Origin: DASQEH01 sp038237745
GTDB taxonomy: Bacteria > Actinomycetota > Actinomycetes > Propionibacteriales > Nocardioidaceae
Direction: 5' to 3'
Length of the DNA: 64,000 bases
NCBI GenBank assembly: GCA_038237745.1
Contig: JBBRYJ010000010.1
Span: 1-64,000, forward strand
Shown piece after piece: positions 51,267 to 61,474 of the stretch. Made by a program: the position numbers and the translations under genes. Numbering within the stretch: the stretch's first letter is position 1; every line of letters starts with the position of its first letter. The notes under the pieces were generated by a model. The model was given only the letters and a program-made list of their open reading frames with translations, did no database searches and was not told where the DNA came from.

Positions 51267-52764
51267 CAGCCTTCTCCTCATCGGTTGGCTCGGCGGGATC
51301 GTCCTCGGCCGGCGCCGTCTTGATCGTCCGGTACGCCGGCGCCGCGCCGTTGCGGGCGTCGCCCATCCGGTGGATCCGCAGGGCGTTCGTGGAACCGGGT
51401 ATCCCGGGTGGGCTGCCCGCCACGATGACCACCAGGTCACCCTCCACGCACCGACCCACGTCGAGCAGCGCCTCGTCGACCTGGGCGACCATCTCGTCCG
51501 TGTGCTCCACCTCCGGGCCGAGGAACGTCTCGATGCCCCACGACAAGGCGAGCTGGGAGCGGACGGGCGGCTCCGGCGTGAAGGCGAGCATCGGTACGTG
51601 CGAGCGGTAGCGGGAGAGCCGGCGTGCCGTGTCGCCGGACTCGGTGAAAGGCACGAGGAACTTGGCACCAACCCGCTCCGCGACCTCGGCGGCGGCTTTC
51701 GCGATGACCCCGCCCCGCGTGCGGGGTTGCCAGTCGATCCCGGCCATCCGGGCCAGTCCGTGGTCCTCGGTCGACTCGATGATGCGGGCCATCGTCTTGA
51801 CGGTCTCGATCGGGTACGCCCCGACGCTTGTCTCGCCCGACAGCATCACCGCGTCGGCGCCGTCGAGCACAGCGTTGGCCACGTCGGACGCCTCCGCGCG
51901 GGTCGGCCGAGGGGCCGAGATCATCGACTCGAGCATCTGCGTCGCGACGATGGCCGGCTTGGCGTTGCGGCGAGCCGTCTCGACAAGTCGCTTCTGCTGG
52001 AACGGGACGTCCTCGAGGGGCATCTCGACCCCGAGGTCGCCGCGCGCAACCATGACCCCGTCGAAAGCAGCGATGATCTCGTCGATGCAGTCGATGGCCT
52101 GCGGCTTCTCGATCTTGGCGATGACCGGGAGCCATACGCCCTCTTCGTCCATGACCACCCGGACGTCGTCTGCGTCGCCAGCCGACCGGACGAACGACAG
52201 AGCGATCAGGTCGGCCCTGAGGTGGAGAGCCCATCGGAGGTCCTCGACGTCCTTGTCGCTCATCGCCGGCACACTGACAGAGACTCCAGGAAGGTTGATG
52301 CCCTTGCTGTTGCTCAGGGTTCCTGCCACGTCGACTCGTGCCACCACGTCGGTGTCCGTCACGCTGGTGGCCGTCAGGCTGACGCGACCGTCGTCGATGA
52401 GGATGGTGTCCCCAGTGTTGACGTCGCCCGGCAGGCCGGCGTACGTCGTCGAGCAGATCCTCTGGTCTCCCGGGACCTGTCTCGTCGTGATCGTGAAGTC
52501 GTCGCCCTCGGAGACCTGGACAGGACCGGAGGCGAACCGGCCGAGCCTGATCTTCGGGCCTTGGAGGTCGACAAGCACTCCCACGGCCTTGCCGGTCTCG
52601 TCGGAGGCGGTTCGCACCATCGCGTACACAGCCTCGTGGTCGGAGTAGCTGCCGTGGCTGAGGTTGAGGCGAGCCACGTCCATGCCCGCATCGACAAGCT
52701 GACGGATCTTTTCCGGCGTCGAGGTGGCGGGTCCCAGAGTGCACACGATCTTGGCTCTACGCAC
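51226..52764 (-). CDS. pyk: Pyruvate kinase
   Basis: A 512-residue glycolytic enzyme that makes pyruvate and ATP from phosphoenolpyruvate. It opens RRAKIVCTLGPAT and contains RLNLSHGSYSDHE, the catalytic IAKIEKPQAIDCIDEII and MVARGDLGVEMPLE (metal Asp/Glu), and the PFTESGDTARRLSRYRSH allosteric domain. It is about 30 residues longer than usual: the tail runs to a stop inside the antisense of the tRNA, and the last dozen residues are simply the tRNA read backwards (WVGFEPTLDGF). GTG at 52764 matches the family start; an ATG four codons earlier is closer to GGAGG but too close for normal spacing. Confidence 0.94.
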   Translation of the reverse strand: MRRAKIVCTLGPATSTPEKIRQLVDAGMDVARLNLSHGSYSDHEAVYAMVRTASDETGKAVGVLVDLQGPKIRLGRFASGPVQVSEGDDFTITTRQVPGDQRICSTTYAGLPGDVNTGDTILIDDGRVSLTATSVTDTDVVARVDVAGTLSNSKGINLPGVSVSVPAMSDKDVEDLRWALHLRADLIALSFVRSAGDADDVRVVMDEEGVWLPVIAKIEKPQAIDCIDEIIAAFDGVMVARGDLGVEMPLEDVPFQQKRLVETARRNAKPAIVATQMLESMISAPRPTRAEASDVANAVLDGADAVMLSGETSVGAYPIETVKTMARIIESTEDHGLARMAGIDWQPRTRGGVIAKAAAEVAERVGAKFLVPFTESGDTARRLSRYRSHVPMLAFTPEPPVRSQLALSWGIETFLGPEVEHTDEMVAQVDEALLDVGRCVEGDLVVIVAGSPPGIPGSTNALRIHRMGDARNGAAPAYRTIKTAPAEDDPAEPTDEEKAVPWVGFEPTLDGF

Positions 52765-52789
52765 GATGAGGACCATACCTCCGGGGTTG

Positions 52790-54256
52790 TCAGACCATGA
52801 GCGGGCGCGCGGTAGGTGAGATGACCGCCGGCAGGTTCGTGGAGCCGGTGAGGTAGCGGTCGACCGCGGAGGCAGCCGACCGTCCCTCGGCAATGGCCCA
52901 GACGATGAGCGACTGGCCCCGACCGGCGTCCCCCGCGACGAAGACCCCCTGCATGGACGACATGTAGTGCTCGTCTCTGGCGACGTTTCCGCGAACGTCT
53001 AGCTCGACGCCGAGCTGCGCCACGACGCCTCCGCTCTCGGGGCCCGTGAACCCGAGCGCCAGCAGCACGAGGCCGGCCGGGAGCTCGCGCTCACTGCCGT
53101 CGACGGGCTCGAACCGTCCCTCTCGCATCTCGACCTCGGCCAGCCGGAGGGCCTGCACGCAGCCGTCGGCGTCTGCGATGAACTCCTTGGTAGATACGGC
53201 GTACATGCGATCGCCACCCTCCTCGTGTGCGGAGGAGATGCGGTAGACCATCGGGTAGGTCGGCCACGGATGTGCGACCGAGCGCTCCTCGCCCGGCCTT
53301 GCCAGGATCTCGAGCTGGGTGACGGACGCCGCACCCTGGCGGTGGGCGGTGCCGACACAGTCGGCGCCGGTGTCCCCGCCCCCGATGACGACCACATGCC
53401 TTCCTGCGGCCGAGATCTGAGCCTCGACCGCGTGTCCGCGGGCGACGCGGTTGGCCTGCGGCAGGTAGTCCATGGCCTGGTGGACACCGTGATGGCTCCG
53501 GCCAGGGATCGGCAGGTCGCGGGCCACGGTGGCGCCGATCGCGAGCACTACCGCATCGAAGCGCTCAGTCAGGTCGGTGCCGCTGAGGTCAGTACCGACT
53601 GACGTGTTCGGTCGGAAGACGGTGCCCTCGCTCCGCATCTGGTCGAGCCTGCGGTCGACGTGGCGCTTCTCCATCTTGAACTCGGGGATCCCGAAACGCA
53701 GCAGCCCGCCGATCTCGTCCGCGCGCTCGTAGACCACAACCGTGTGCCCGGCCCGGGTGAGCTGTTGGGCGGCCGCGAGGCCGGCGGGGCCGGAACCGAC
53801 CACAGCCACCGTCTTGCCGGTGAGCCAGTCGACCTGCTCGGCGCGCAGGAAGCCGGAGTCCCACGCCCGGTCGGCAATGGCGACCTCGACGTTCTTGATG
53901 GTGACGGGCTCCGCGTTGATGCCCAGGACACAGGACGTCTCGCACGGCGCTGGGCACAGCCTCCCGGTGAACTCCGGGAAGTTGTTGGTGGCATGCAACC
54001 GCTCGATCGCGTCGTCCCAGTCCCCTCGGAAGACCAGATCGTTCCACTCCGGTATGAGGTTGCCCAACGGGCACCCCTGGTGGCAGAACGGGATGCCGCA
54101 GTCCATGCACCGACCCGCCTGCTCGCCGATGATGGGCAGCAGGACCCGGCCGGCGTCGTCGGGGTAGACCTCCAGCCAGTCGCGGACCCGCTCCTCGACG
54201 GGTCGCCGCTCGGCCACCGCACGCGCCGTGGTGAGGAAGCCTCGGGGGTCAGCCAT
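52790..54256 (-). CDS. gltD: Glutamate synthase (NADPH) small subunit
   Basis: A 488-residue flavoprotein that passes electrons from NADPH to GltB. The N-terminal Fe-S region has CMDCGIPFCHQGCPLGNLIPEW and LCPAPCETSC; FAD motif VAVVGSGPAGLAAAQQL; NADPH motif VVVIGGGDTGADCVGTA. Its ATG overlaps the gltB stop by eight bases. Confidence 0.96.
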   Translation of the reverse strand: MADPRGFLTTARAVAERRPVEERVRDWLEVYPDDAGRVLLPIIGEQAGRCMDCGIPFCHQGCPLGNLIPEWNDLVFRGDWDDAIERLHATNNFPEFTGRLCPAPCETSCVLGINAEPVTIKNVEVAIADRAWDSGFLRAEQVDWLTGKTVAVVGSGPAGLAAAQQLTRAGHTVVVYERADEIGGLLRFGIPEFKMEKRHVDRRLDQMRSEGTVFRPNTSVGTDLSGTDLTERFDAVVLAIGATVARDLPIPGRSHHGVHQAMDYLPQANRVARGHAVEAQISAAGRHVVVIGGGDTGADCVGTAHRQGAASVTQLEILARPGEERSVAHPWPTYPMVYRISSAHEEGGDRMYAVSTKEFIADADGCVQALRLAEVEMREGRFEPVDGSERELPAGLVLLALGFTGPESGGVVAQLGVELDVRGNVARDEHYMSSMQGVFVAGDAGRGQSLIVWAIAEGRSAASAVDRYLTGSTNLPAVISPTARPLMV

Positions 54257-57200
54257 TCAGGGCTCCCATCATCGCCGCAGTCGTCTCGTCGTCGTCCAAC
54301 CCTGCTTTCTCCGCAGCGGCCTTCGCCTCCAGGACCAGCCGGTAGTCGCGCGGGATGACCTGCGTGAACCGATCCCTCCACGACTCCCAGTCGTCGAGGA
54401 CACGGCACGCGACCGCAGACCCGGTCTCCTCACGGTGCCGATCGAGGAGCCGCCGCAGACCGTCCGCCGCGCCGTCGTCGAGAGGCGACAGCTCGACGAG
54501 CTCCGGGTTGACCCGGCCCTCGTCCAGGTCGAGGACATACGCGACGCCCCCACTCATGCCCGCGGCAAAGTTGCGGCCGGTGCGACCGAGCACGACGACC
54601 TCACCCCCGGTCATGTACTCGCACCCGTGGTCGCCGACGCCCTCGACCACCAGGGACGCACCGGAGTTGCGTACGGCGAACCGCTCGCCCACCTGACCGC
54701 GGATGAGGATCTCGCCCGAGGTGGCCCCGTACGCGATGACGTTGCCCGCGATGATCTGCTCCTCCGCGACGAAGGTGCTCGTACGCTCGGGACGCACGAC
54801 CAGGCGGCCGCCGGACAGGCCCTTGCCGAGGTAGTCGTTGGCGTCGCCCTCGAGGCGAAGCGTGATCCCGCGCGGCACGAACGCGCCGAAGGACTGGCCG
54901 GCCGAGCCCGTGAACGTGAGGTCGATGAGGTTCTCCGGCAGCCCCTGGGGATGCGCCAGGGTCACCTGGTGGCCGAGCATCGTGCCGACGGTGCGGTTGA
55001 CGTTGCGGATGGCGAGACGCGCTCGTACGATCTCGCGACTGTCGATCGCCGGCCGACACAGGGCGATCAGCTCGTTGTCGAGAGCCTTGTCGAGCCCGTG
55101 GTCCTGACGGACCGTCTGGTGCCGGGACGCACCGAAGCGGAGGGGCGGTACGTGCAGGACGGGTGTGAGGTCCAGCCCGGCCGCCTTCCAGTGGTCGACG
55201 GCCACTCGCGTGTCGAGCGCCTCGGCATGTCCCACGGCCTCCTCGATGCTGCGGAACCCCAGCTCGGCCAGGAGCTCACGCACCTCCTCGGCGATGAACC
55301 GGAAGAAGCTGACCACGTGGGCGGCCTTCCCGTTGTACCGAGCCCGTAGGACCGGGTTCTGCGTGGCGATGCCGACAGGGCACGTGTCGAGGTGGCAGAC
55401 CCGCATCATGATGCAGCCCGAGACCACCAGCGGCGCGGTGGCGAAGCCGAACTCCTCGGCTCCCAGCAAGGCGGCAACGACCACGTCGCGACCCGTCTTC
55501 AGCTGACCGTCGCACTGCACGACGATGCGGTCGCGCAGCCCGTTGAGCAACAGTGTCTGCTGCGTCTCCGCCAGCCCGAGCTCCCACGGCCCGCCCGCGT
55601 GCTTGAGCGACGTCAGCGGCGACGCTCCGGTGCCTCCGTCGTGGCCCGAGATCAGCACCACGTCGGCGTGAGCCTTCGACACCCCTGCCGCGACAGTCCC
55701 GACGCCGACCTCCGACACGAGCTTGACGTGGATCCGCGCAGCCGGGTTGGCGTTCTTGAGGTCATGGACGAGCTGGGCGAGATCCTCTATCGAGTAGATG
55801 TCGTGGTGCGGAGGCGGCGATATGAGTCCGACACCCGGCGTCGAGTGTCGGGTCTTCGCTATCCACGGGTACACCTTGTGTCCGGGCAGCTGGCCGCCCT
55901 CGCCCGGCTTGGCGCCCTGCGCCATCTTGATCTGGATGTCGTCTGCGTTCGTGAGGTACTCGCTCGTCACACCGAAGCGGCCGGATGCCACCTGCTTGAC
56001 CGCGCTGCGCCGCCGTGGGTCGTGGAGGCGCTCGGAGTCCTCCCCGCCCTCCCCCGTGTTGGACCTGGCGCCCAGTGAGTTCATCGCGACCGCCAGGGTC
56101 TCGTGTGCCTCGGCGCTGATCGAGCCGTACGACATCGCCCCCGTCGAGAACCGCCTCACGATCGCCTCGACCGGCTCCACCTCGTCGAGCGGCACGGCGT
56201 CGCGCCCGGCTGCGAACCGGAACAGCCCACGTAGCGTCATCAGCCGCTCTGACGAGTCGTCGACGAGCTTCGTGTACTGCTTGAAGATGTCGTAACGCCC
56301 GGACCGGGTGGAGTGCTGAAGCCGGAACACGGTCTCGGGATCGAACACGTGCGGCTCGCCCTCGCGACGCCACTGGTACTCGCCTCCGGTGTCGAGCCGG
56401 CGGTGTGACGGCGGGATGCCGTGCACAGGGTATGCGCGGCGGTGACGCTGGGCGACCTCGTCGGCGAGCACGTCGAGACCGACACCCCCAAGGGTGGAGG
56501 TCGTACCCGTGAAGTACCTGTCGACGACCTGGGGTGCCAGACCGACCGCCTCGAAGATCTGGGCTCCGGTGTACGAGGCGACCGTCGAGACGCCCATCTT
56601 GCTCATCACCTTGAGCACGCCCTTGCCAAGCGCCTTGACTAGGTTGCGGACGGCCTGGTCGGGCGCAACCCCGGTGAGGTGGACCTGTCGTCGGGCCAGG
56701 TCCTCCACGGACTCCATCGCGAGGTAGGGGTTGACCGCGGCGCAGCCGTGCCCCATGAGCAGCGCGACGTGGTGCACCTCGCGGACGTCACCGGCCTCCA
56801 CGACGAGGCCGACCATGGTCCTGGTCTTCTCGCGCACGAGGTGGTGGTGCACGGCGCTGGTGGCGAGCAGCGACGGGATGGGGGCCCGGTCCGCGGTCGA
56901 GTGCCGGTCGGACAGCACGATGATGCGCGCGCCGGCGGCGACGGCTTTCGAGACCTCCGCGCAGATCTCGTCGATCCGGGACTCGAGCGCCTCTCCCCCG
57001 CCCTCGACGTCGTACAGGGCGCGCACCACGTGGGTGGAGTAGCCGGGAAGATCGCCGTCGCGGTTGATGTGGATGATCTTCGCGAGCTGGTCGTTGTCGA
57101 TGACGGGGAACGGCACCACGAGCTGCCGACATGTCGAGGGACCGGCCGTCAGCAGATTGCTCTCCGGTCCGAGGGTGCCGGACAGCGAGGTGACGAGCTC

Positions 57201-58787
57201 CTCGCGGATCGCGTCGAGCGGCGGGTTGGTGACCTGAGCGAAGAGCTGGCTGAAGTAGTCGAAGAGCAGGCGTGGCCGGTCCGACAGCACCGCGATCGGG
57301 GTGTCGGTGCCCATCGAACCGATCGGCTCGGCCGCCGAGCGTGCCATCGGGACCAGCAGGACCCGTAGCTCCTCCTCGGTGTAGCCGAAGATCTGCTGAC
57401 GCCGGGTGACGGACGTGTGCGTGTGCACGACATGCTCGCGGCTGGGGAGCTGGTCGAGACGGACGAGGCCGGCGTGGAGCCACTCGTCGTACGGCGCCTC
57501 GGCCGCCAGGTCGTCCTTGATCTCGTCGTCGGAGATGATCCTGTGCTCGCTCAGGTCGGCGAGGAACATCCGGCCGGGCTGGAGCCGGCCCTTGCGCACG
57601 ACGGTCGCTGGGTCGAGGTCGAGCACACCGACCTCCGAGGCCAGCACGACGAGCCCATCGTCGGTGACCCAGTAGCGGGAGGGACGTAGGCCGTTGCGGT
57701 CGAGGACGGCGCCGACCCGGGTGCCGTCGGTGAACACCACACAGGCAGGGCCGTCCCACGGCTCCATCAGGGTGGAGTGGAACTCGTAGAACGCCTTGCG
57801 GACCGGCGACATCTCGGTGTGGTTCTCCCACGCCTCGGGGATCATCATCAAGACGGCGTGGGGCAGTGACCGACCGCCTAGATGCAGCAGCTCGAGCACC
57901 TCGTCGAACGAGGCCGAGTCGGAGGCTGCGGGGGTGCAGATGGGAAAGAGGCGGCTGAGGTCGCCAGTGGTCTGCCCCGGGTCGCCCGCGAACAGCTCGC
58001 TCGACAGCAGCGACTCCCTCGCATGCATCCAGTTGCGGTTGCCCTTGACCGTGTTGATCTCGCCGTTGTGCGCGATGAAACGGTACGGGTGCGCCAGCGG
58101 CCACGAGGGGAACGTGTTGGTGGAGAAGCGCGAGTGGACCACGGCCAGCGCCGAGGCGAGCCGCTCGTCTCGAAGGTCGGGGAAGAACTCGGCCAGCTGG
58201 CTGGTCGTCAGCATCCCCTTGTAGGCCAGCGTCCGTGACGACAGCGACGGGAAGTAGACCCCGGTCTCGTGCTCGGCACGCTTGCGCAGGCAGTACGCCA
58301 TCCTCTCCAGCGCCATGCCCAGCCGTCGCCTGGAGTCGGCGACCACCAGCTGGACGAACGTCGGCATGCACCCACGCGCGATGCTGCCGAGGACCTCGGG
58401 ACTGGTGGGCACCTCGCGCCAGCCGACGACCCGGAGTCCCTCGGCGACGGCGAGGTCCTCCACGTGGTCGCGGACCTTGGCCACCGCCTCGGCGTCGCCG
58501 GGGATGAAGGCGGTGCCGACCGAGTAGCTGCCTGCCCTGGGGAGCTCGAACTCGCACACGGCACGCAGGAACGCGTCGGGGACCTGGAGCAGGATTCCGG
58601 CGCCGTCCCCGGAGTCGGTCTCGGCCCCGGAGGCGCCACGGTGGTCGAGGTTGCACAGGGCGTCGAGTGCAGCCGTCACGATCCGGTGGGAGGCCACACC
58701 GGTGAGAGTGGCGACGAAGGCGACGCCGCAGGCGTCGTGCTCATGGCGACCGTCGTAGAGCCCCTGGGGTGGCGGGACATCGATCAC
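54249..58787 (-). CDS. gltB: Glutamate synthase large subunit
   Basis: A 1512-residue enzyme that makes glutamate from glutamine and 2-oxoglutarate. The class II glutamine amidotransferase domain begins at Cys20 (DACGVAFVA), which becomes N-terminal after removal of a 19-residue propeptide. A central domain, the FMN-binding synthase domain (HDGGTGASPLTSLKHAGGP) with Fe-S cysteines in CIMMRVCHLDTCPVGIATQNP, and the C-terminal GXGXG beta-helix (about residues 1260-1450) follow. GTG start. Confidence 0.97.
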   Translation of the reverse strand: MIDVPPPQGLYDGRHEHDACGVAFVATLTGVASHRIVTAALDALCNLDHRGASGAETDSGDGAGILLQVPDAFLRAVCEFELPRAGSYSVGTAFIPGDAEAVAKVRDHVEDLAVAEGLRVVGWREVPTSPEVLGSIARGCMPTFVQLVVADSRRRLGMALERMAYCLRKRAEHETGVYFPSLSSRTLAYKGMLTTSQLAEFFPDLRDERLASALAVVHSRFSTNTFPSWPLAHPYRFIAHNGEINTVKGNRNWMHARESLLSSELFAGDPGQTTGDLSRLFPICTPAASDSASFDEVLELLHLGGRSLPHAVLMMIPEAWENHTEMSPVRKAFYEFHSTLMEPWDGPACVVFTDGTRVGAVLDRNGLRPSRYWVTDDGLVVLASEVGVLDLDPATVVRKGRLQPGRMFLADLSEHRIISDDEIKDDLAAEAPYDEWLHAGLVRLDQLPSREHVVHTHTSVTRRQQIFGYTEEELRVLLVPMARSAAEPIGSMGTDTPIAVLSDRPRLLFDYFSQLFAQVTNPPLDAIREELVTSLSGTLGPESNLLTAGPSTCRQLVVPFPVIDNDQLAKIIHINRDGDLPGYSTHVVRALYDVEGGGEALESRIDEICAEVSKAVAAGARIIVLSDRHSTADRAPIPSLLATSAVHHHLVREKTRTMVGLVVEAGDVREVHHVALLMGHGCAAVNPYLAMESVEDLARRQVHLTGVAPDQAVRNLVKALGKGVLKVMSKMGVSTVASYTGAQIFEAVGLAPQVVDRYFTGTTSTLGGVGLDVLADEVAQRHRRAYPVHGIPPSHRRLDTGGEYQWRREGEPHVFDPETVFRLQHSTRSGRYDIFKQYTKLVDDSSERLMTLRGLFRFAAGRDAVPLDEVEPVEAIVRRFSTGAMSYGSISAEAHETLAVAMNSLGARSNTGEGGEDSERLHDPRRRSAVKQVASGRFGVTSEYLTNADDIQIKMAQGAKPGEGGQLPGHKVYPWIAKTRHSTPGVGLISPPPHHDIYSIEDLAQLVHDLKNANPAARIHVKLVSEVGVGTVAAGVSKAHADVVLISGHDGGTGASPLTSLKHAGGPWELGLAETQQTLLLNGLRDRIVVQCDGQLKTGRDVVVAALLGAEEFGFATAPLVVSGCIMMRVCHLDTCPVGIATQNPVLRARYNGKAAHVVSFFRFIAEEVRELLAELGFRSIEEAVGHAEALDTRVAVDHWKAAGLDLTPVLHVPPLRFGASRHQTVRQDHGLDKALDNELIALCRPAIDSREIVRARLAIRNVNRTVGTMLGHQVTLAHPQGLPENLIDLTFTGSAGQSFGAFVPRGITLRLEGDANDYLGKGLSGGRLVVRPERTSTFVAEEQIIAGNVIAYGATSGEILIRGQVGERFAVRNSGASLVVEGVGDHGCEYMTGGEVVVLGRTGRNFAAGMSGGVAYVLDLDEGRVNPELVELSPLDDGAADGLRRLLDRHREETGSAVACRVLDDWESWRDRFTQVIPRDYRLVLEAKAAAEKAGLDDDETTAAMMGALNG

Positions 58788-58992
58788 GGCGGGACTCCCG
58801 TCGTCGTGCCGACTGGTGAGGTCGATTCGAGCGGACCGCGAGGATGACGTTGGACCCGCGTTCTGTGCCCGGCGAGCCTACACGAGCCGCAGGCCCTCTC
58901 TGGCTGAACGCCGCCATCCGGACGCTGCCTCGCGGGGTCGTCGACACCAGGCGCATCAACGGTCGTTCGACCCCTCCTGGCTGAGCAGCAGG

Positions 58993-59733
58993 TCAGCCGA
59001 CCGCCGTGCCGACCACCTCGCCGATCAGGTATGTCAAGGCCGCCGCCAGACCACCAAGCGTCAGCTGCCGCAACCCGCCGTACCACCAGCTACGGGTGGT
59101 CACTCGGGATACGAGTGCCCCGCAGCCGAACAGAGCCAGCAGGCTGACAACGAGTGCGGGCAGGATCGTGTCGGCGCCGAGCAGGTAAGGCAGCACGGGG
59201 AGCGCCGCACCGACCGCGAACGACACGAACGAGGAGGCCGCGGCGACGTAGGGCGACGGGAGGTTGTCCGGGTCGACCCCGAGCTCCTCTCGGGCATGCA
59301 CCTCGACGGCGAGCTCGGGGTCGGCGTGCACCTGCTCGGCCACCGCAGCGGCGAGCTCGACGCTGATTCCTCGGTCGACGTACATCTGCGCGAGCTCGGC
59401 CTGCTCGGCGCCGGGCGAGGCGAGGATCTCGCGCCGCTCGACCTCGATCTCGGCCTGGGTGTACTCGGCCTGGCTCGCGACCGACGTGTACTCCCCCGCT
59501 GCCATCGAGAACGCGCCGGCCGCCAGTCCAGCGAGGCCGGCGATGACGACCGCGTTGGAGTGGTCTCCGGAGGTCCCGCCGACGACCCCTGCAATGAGCG
59601 CGAAGTTCGACACGAGGCCGTCCATGGCACCGAAGACGGCCGGCCGGAGCCAGCCGCCGGTCACGTCACCGTGCTCGTGCTGTACCCCCTCGGAACGGAG
59701 GCTCTCGAGCGGGTCAGGCGCGGACCTGCTCAC
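58993..59733 (-). CDS. VIT1/CCC1-family membrane transporter, copy 2
   Basis: A 246-residue VIT-family protein with GWLRPAVFGAMDGLVSNFALIAGVVGG, AGAFSMAAGEYTSVASQAEY and C-terminal membrane helices. It is clearly related to the protein at 35502 but shares only the conserved core. Predicted to move Fe or Mn across the membrane; direction not known. Its GTG overlaps the lgt stop by four bases. Confidence 0.9.
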   Translation of the reverse strand: MSRSAPDPLESLRSEGVQHEHGDVTGGWLRPAVFGAMDGLVSNFALIAGVVGGTSGDHSNAVVIAGLAGLAAGAFSMAAGEYTSVASQAEYTQAEIEVERREILASPGAEQAELAQMYVDRGISVELAAAVAEQVHADPELAVEVHAREELGVDPDNLPSPYVAAASSFVSFAVGAALPVLPYLLGADTILPALVVSLLALFGCGALVSRVTTRSWWYGGLRQLTLGGLAAALTYLIGEVVGTAVG

Positions 59734-60728
59734 GGCCGGGCCGCTCTCGGAGGGTCTGGCGCGTCCTGGGGCGGCTCTCCCGCAACGGGTTCGCCGCTGG
59801 ACGTCAGGTCCCTATCGTCGTCAGGGTTGGCGTCTCGATCTGCCGGTACCGAGTCGCCCTCGCCCCGGGTGGACGCCTCCGCGGCCTCACGGGACCGCCC
59901 GGTATCCATCTCGGTCTCACGGCCCGGGTGGCGCCTCCCGACGATCACAAAGTAGGCGGTGGCGGCGACGAAGAGGATGATGGACGTCCACACGTTGAGC
60001 CGGACACCGAAGATGTGGTTGGCCGTGTCGATGCGGAGGTACTCGATCCAGACTCGCCCGGCGGTGTAGGCCATCACGTACAGCGCGAAGGCCCGGCCGT
60101 ACCCGAGGCGGAAGCGGCGGTCGGCCCAGATCACCACGATCGCGACGCCGACGTCCCAGATCGACTCGTAGAGGTACGTCGGGTGGAAGGTCTCGTACTG
60201 CTGGTAGTTCGCCGGGAGGGTCGTGCGGTGCGCCGGGTCGATCTCGAGGCCCCAGGGCAGGGTCGTCGGCTTTCCGAAGAGCTCCTGGTTGAACCAGTTG
60301 CCCCAGCGCCCGATCGCCTGCGCCAGCGCGATGCCCGGCGCCAGCGCGTCGGCCATCGGGCGGAACGCGATCCCCCGCCTGCGACAGCCGATATACGCGC
60401 CGAGGGCGCCCAGGGCGATCGCTCCCCAGATGCCCAAGCCGCCGCGCCAGATGTACAAGGCGTCGACCGGGTTCTTGCCGGCTGCGAAGTACAGCTCCGG
60501 GTCGGACAGCACGTGGTAGAGCCGGCCGCCCACCAGGCCGAACGGAACCGCCCACACCGCGATGTCACCTACGGTCCCTGGGCGCCCACCCCGCTGCACC
60601 CACCGCCTGTCACCGATGAGAACCGCCGCGACAACGCCCAGGATGATGCAGAGCGCATAGCCACGGATCGGGAAGATGCCGATGTGCCAGACGCCCTGGC
60701 TCGGGCTGGGAATGAAGGCGAGGTTCAT
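59730..60728 (-). CDS. lgt: Prolipoprotein diacylglyceryl transferase
   Basis: A 332-residue membrane enzyme that adds diacylglycerol to lipobox cysteines. It has seven hydrophobic segments, GGRLYHVLSD, IWRGGLGIWGA, GRWGNWFNQELFG and HPTYLYES, all characteristic. A hydrophilic, Asp/Glu/Pro-rich C-terminal tail of about 60 residues follows the last helix, as in several actinomycetes. It acts on the binding lipoproteins encoded here (20688, 49622) and the SCO protein. Confidence 0.95.
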   Translation of the reverse strand: MNLAFIPSPSQGVWHIGIFPIRGYALCIILGVVAAVLIGDRRWVQRGGRPGTVGDIAVWAVPFGLVGGRLYHVLSDPELYFAAGKNPVDALYIWRGGLGIWGAIALGALGAYIGCRRRGIAFRPMADALAPGIALAQAIGRWGNWFNQELFGKPTTLPWGLEIDPAHRTTLPANYQQYETFHPTYLYESIWDVGVAIVVIWADRRFRLGYGRAFALYVMAYTAGRVWIEYLRIDTANHIFGVRLNVWTSIILFVAATAYFVIVGRRHPGRETEMDTGRSREAAEASTRGEGDSVPADRDANPDDDRDLTSSGEPVAGEPPQDAPDPPRAARP

Positions 60729-60765
60729 CGCCTCAGCAACCTACCCTGCCCGGCGGCCCGGACGG

Positions 60766-61452
60766 TCATGATGCGGCGATCTGCTCGATGTCGCTGATCA
60801 TGTCGCGCGTGGAGGTCCCCCGGGTCCAGATCACCGGAGCCGAGCTCCCGTGGAAGCCGATCACCTGCGCGCCGTGACCGACGTCGTACCCGCCGCCGGG
60901 CAAGGAGCGCTTCCCCTCCACAGCGACACCCAGGTCATCGGCGACCGTCAGGATGTTCTTAGGGCTGCCCGTGAGGCCGACGAAGTCACGGTCGTACCGA
61001 CCAAGGTACGAGCGAAGGGTCGCCACGTCGTCGCGGGCAGGGTCGGTCGTGATGAAGAGCACCTGCGTCTCGTCGCGAACATGAGCGGGGAGATGGAGGT
61101 AGACGTAGGTCAGGTCGCTCATCACCAGCGGGCAGACGTCGGGGCAGTGGGTGTAGCCGAAGAAGACGAGCGTCACCTGGTACGCGGCGTCGTGGAGGAG
61201 GTTGAAGGGCTGACCGTTGGTCGCGGTGAGCGTCACGTCAGGCATCTGGTATGGCGTCGCGGGCTCGGCGCCGTGGAACTGCGTGTCCTGGCTCACCCCG
61301 GAGATGAGGACACCGGCCGGGTTGTCCGGACTGGCGGCCGACGTTTCGGTACCTCCACAGCCCGCGACCGCCAGGACGGCGGCCAGGGCCGACGTCGCCA
61401 GCGCCCCGTTACGCCACCGGGGGGCCACGTGGAACGCTCGTGCCGTCGTCAT
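60766..61452 (-). CDS. SCO1/SenC-family lipoprotein
   Basis: A 228-residue copper-chaperone-like thioredoxin-fold protein. After a signal peptide with lipobox (VAGC) the domain has TLVFFGYTHCPDVCPLVMSDL with the CxxxC copper site and a conserved later His (VGHGAQVIGFH). Involved in copper delivery to cytochrome oxidase or thiol redox outside the cell. ATG at 61452 places the signal peptide properly; an earlier GTG would overlap trpA. Confidence 0.9.
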   Translation of the reverse strand: MTTARAFHVAPRWRNGALATSALAAVLAVAGCGGTETSAASPDNPAGVLISGVSQDTQFHGAEPATPYQMPDVTLTATNGQPFNLLHDAAYQVTLVFFGYTHCPDVCPLVMSDLTYVYLHLPAHVRDETQVLFITTDPARDDVATLRSYLGRYDRDFVGLTGSPKNILTVADDLGVAVEGKRSLPGGGYDVGHGAQVIGFHGSSAPVIWTRGTSTRDMISDIEQIAAS

Positions 61453-61474
61453 GTACTCAACTGTGCAGGACGAG

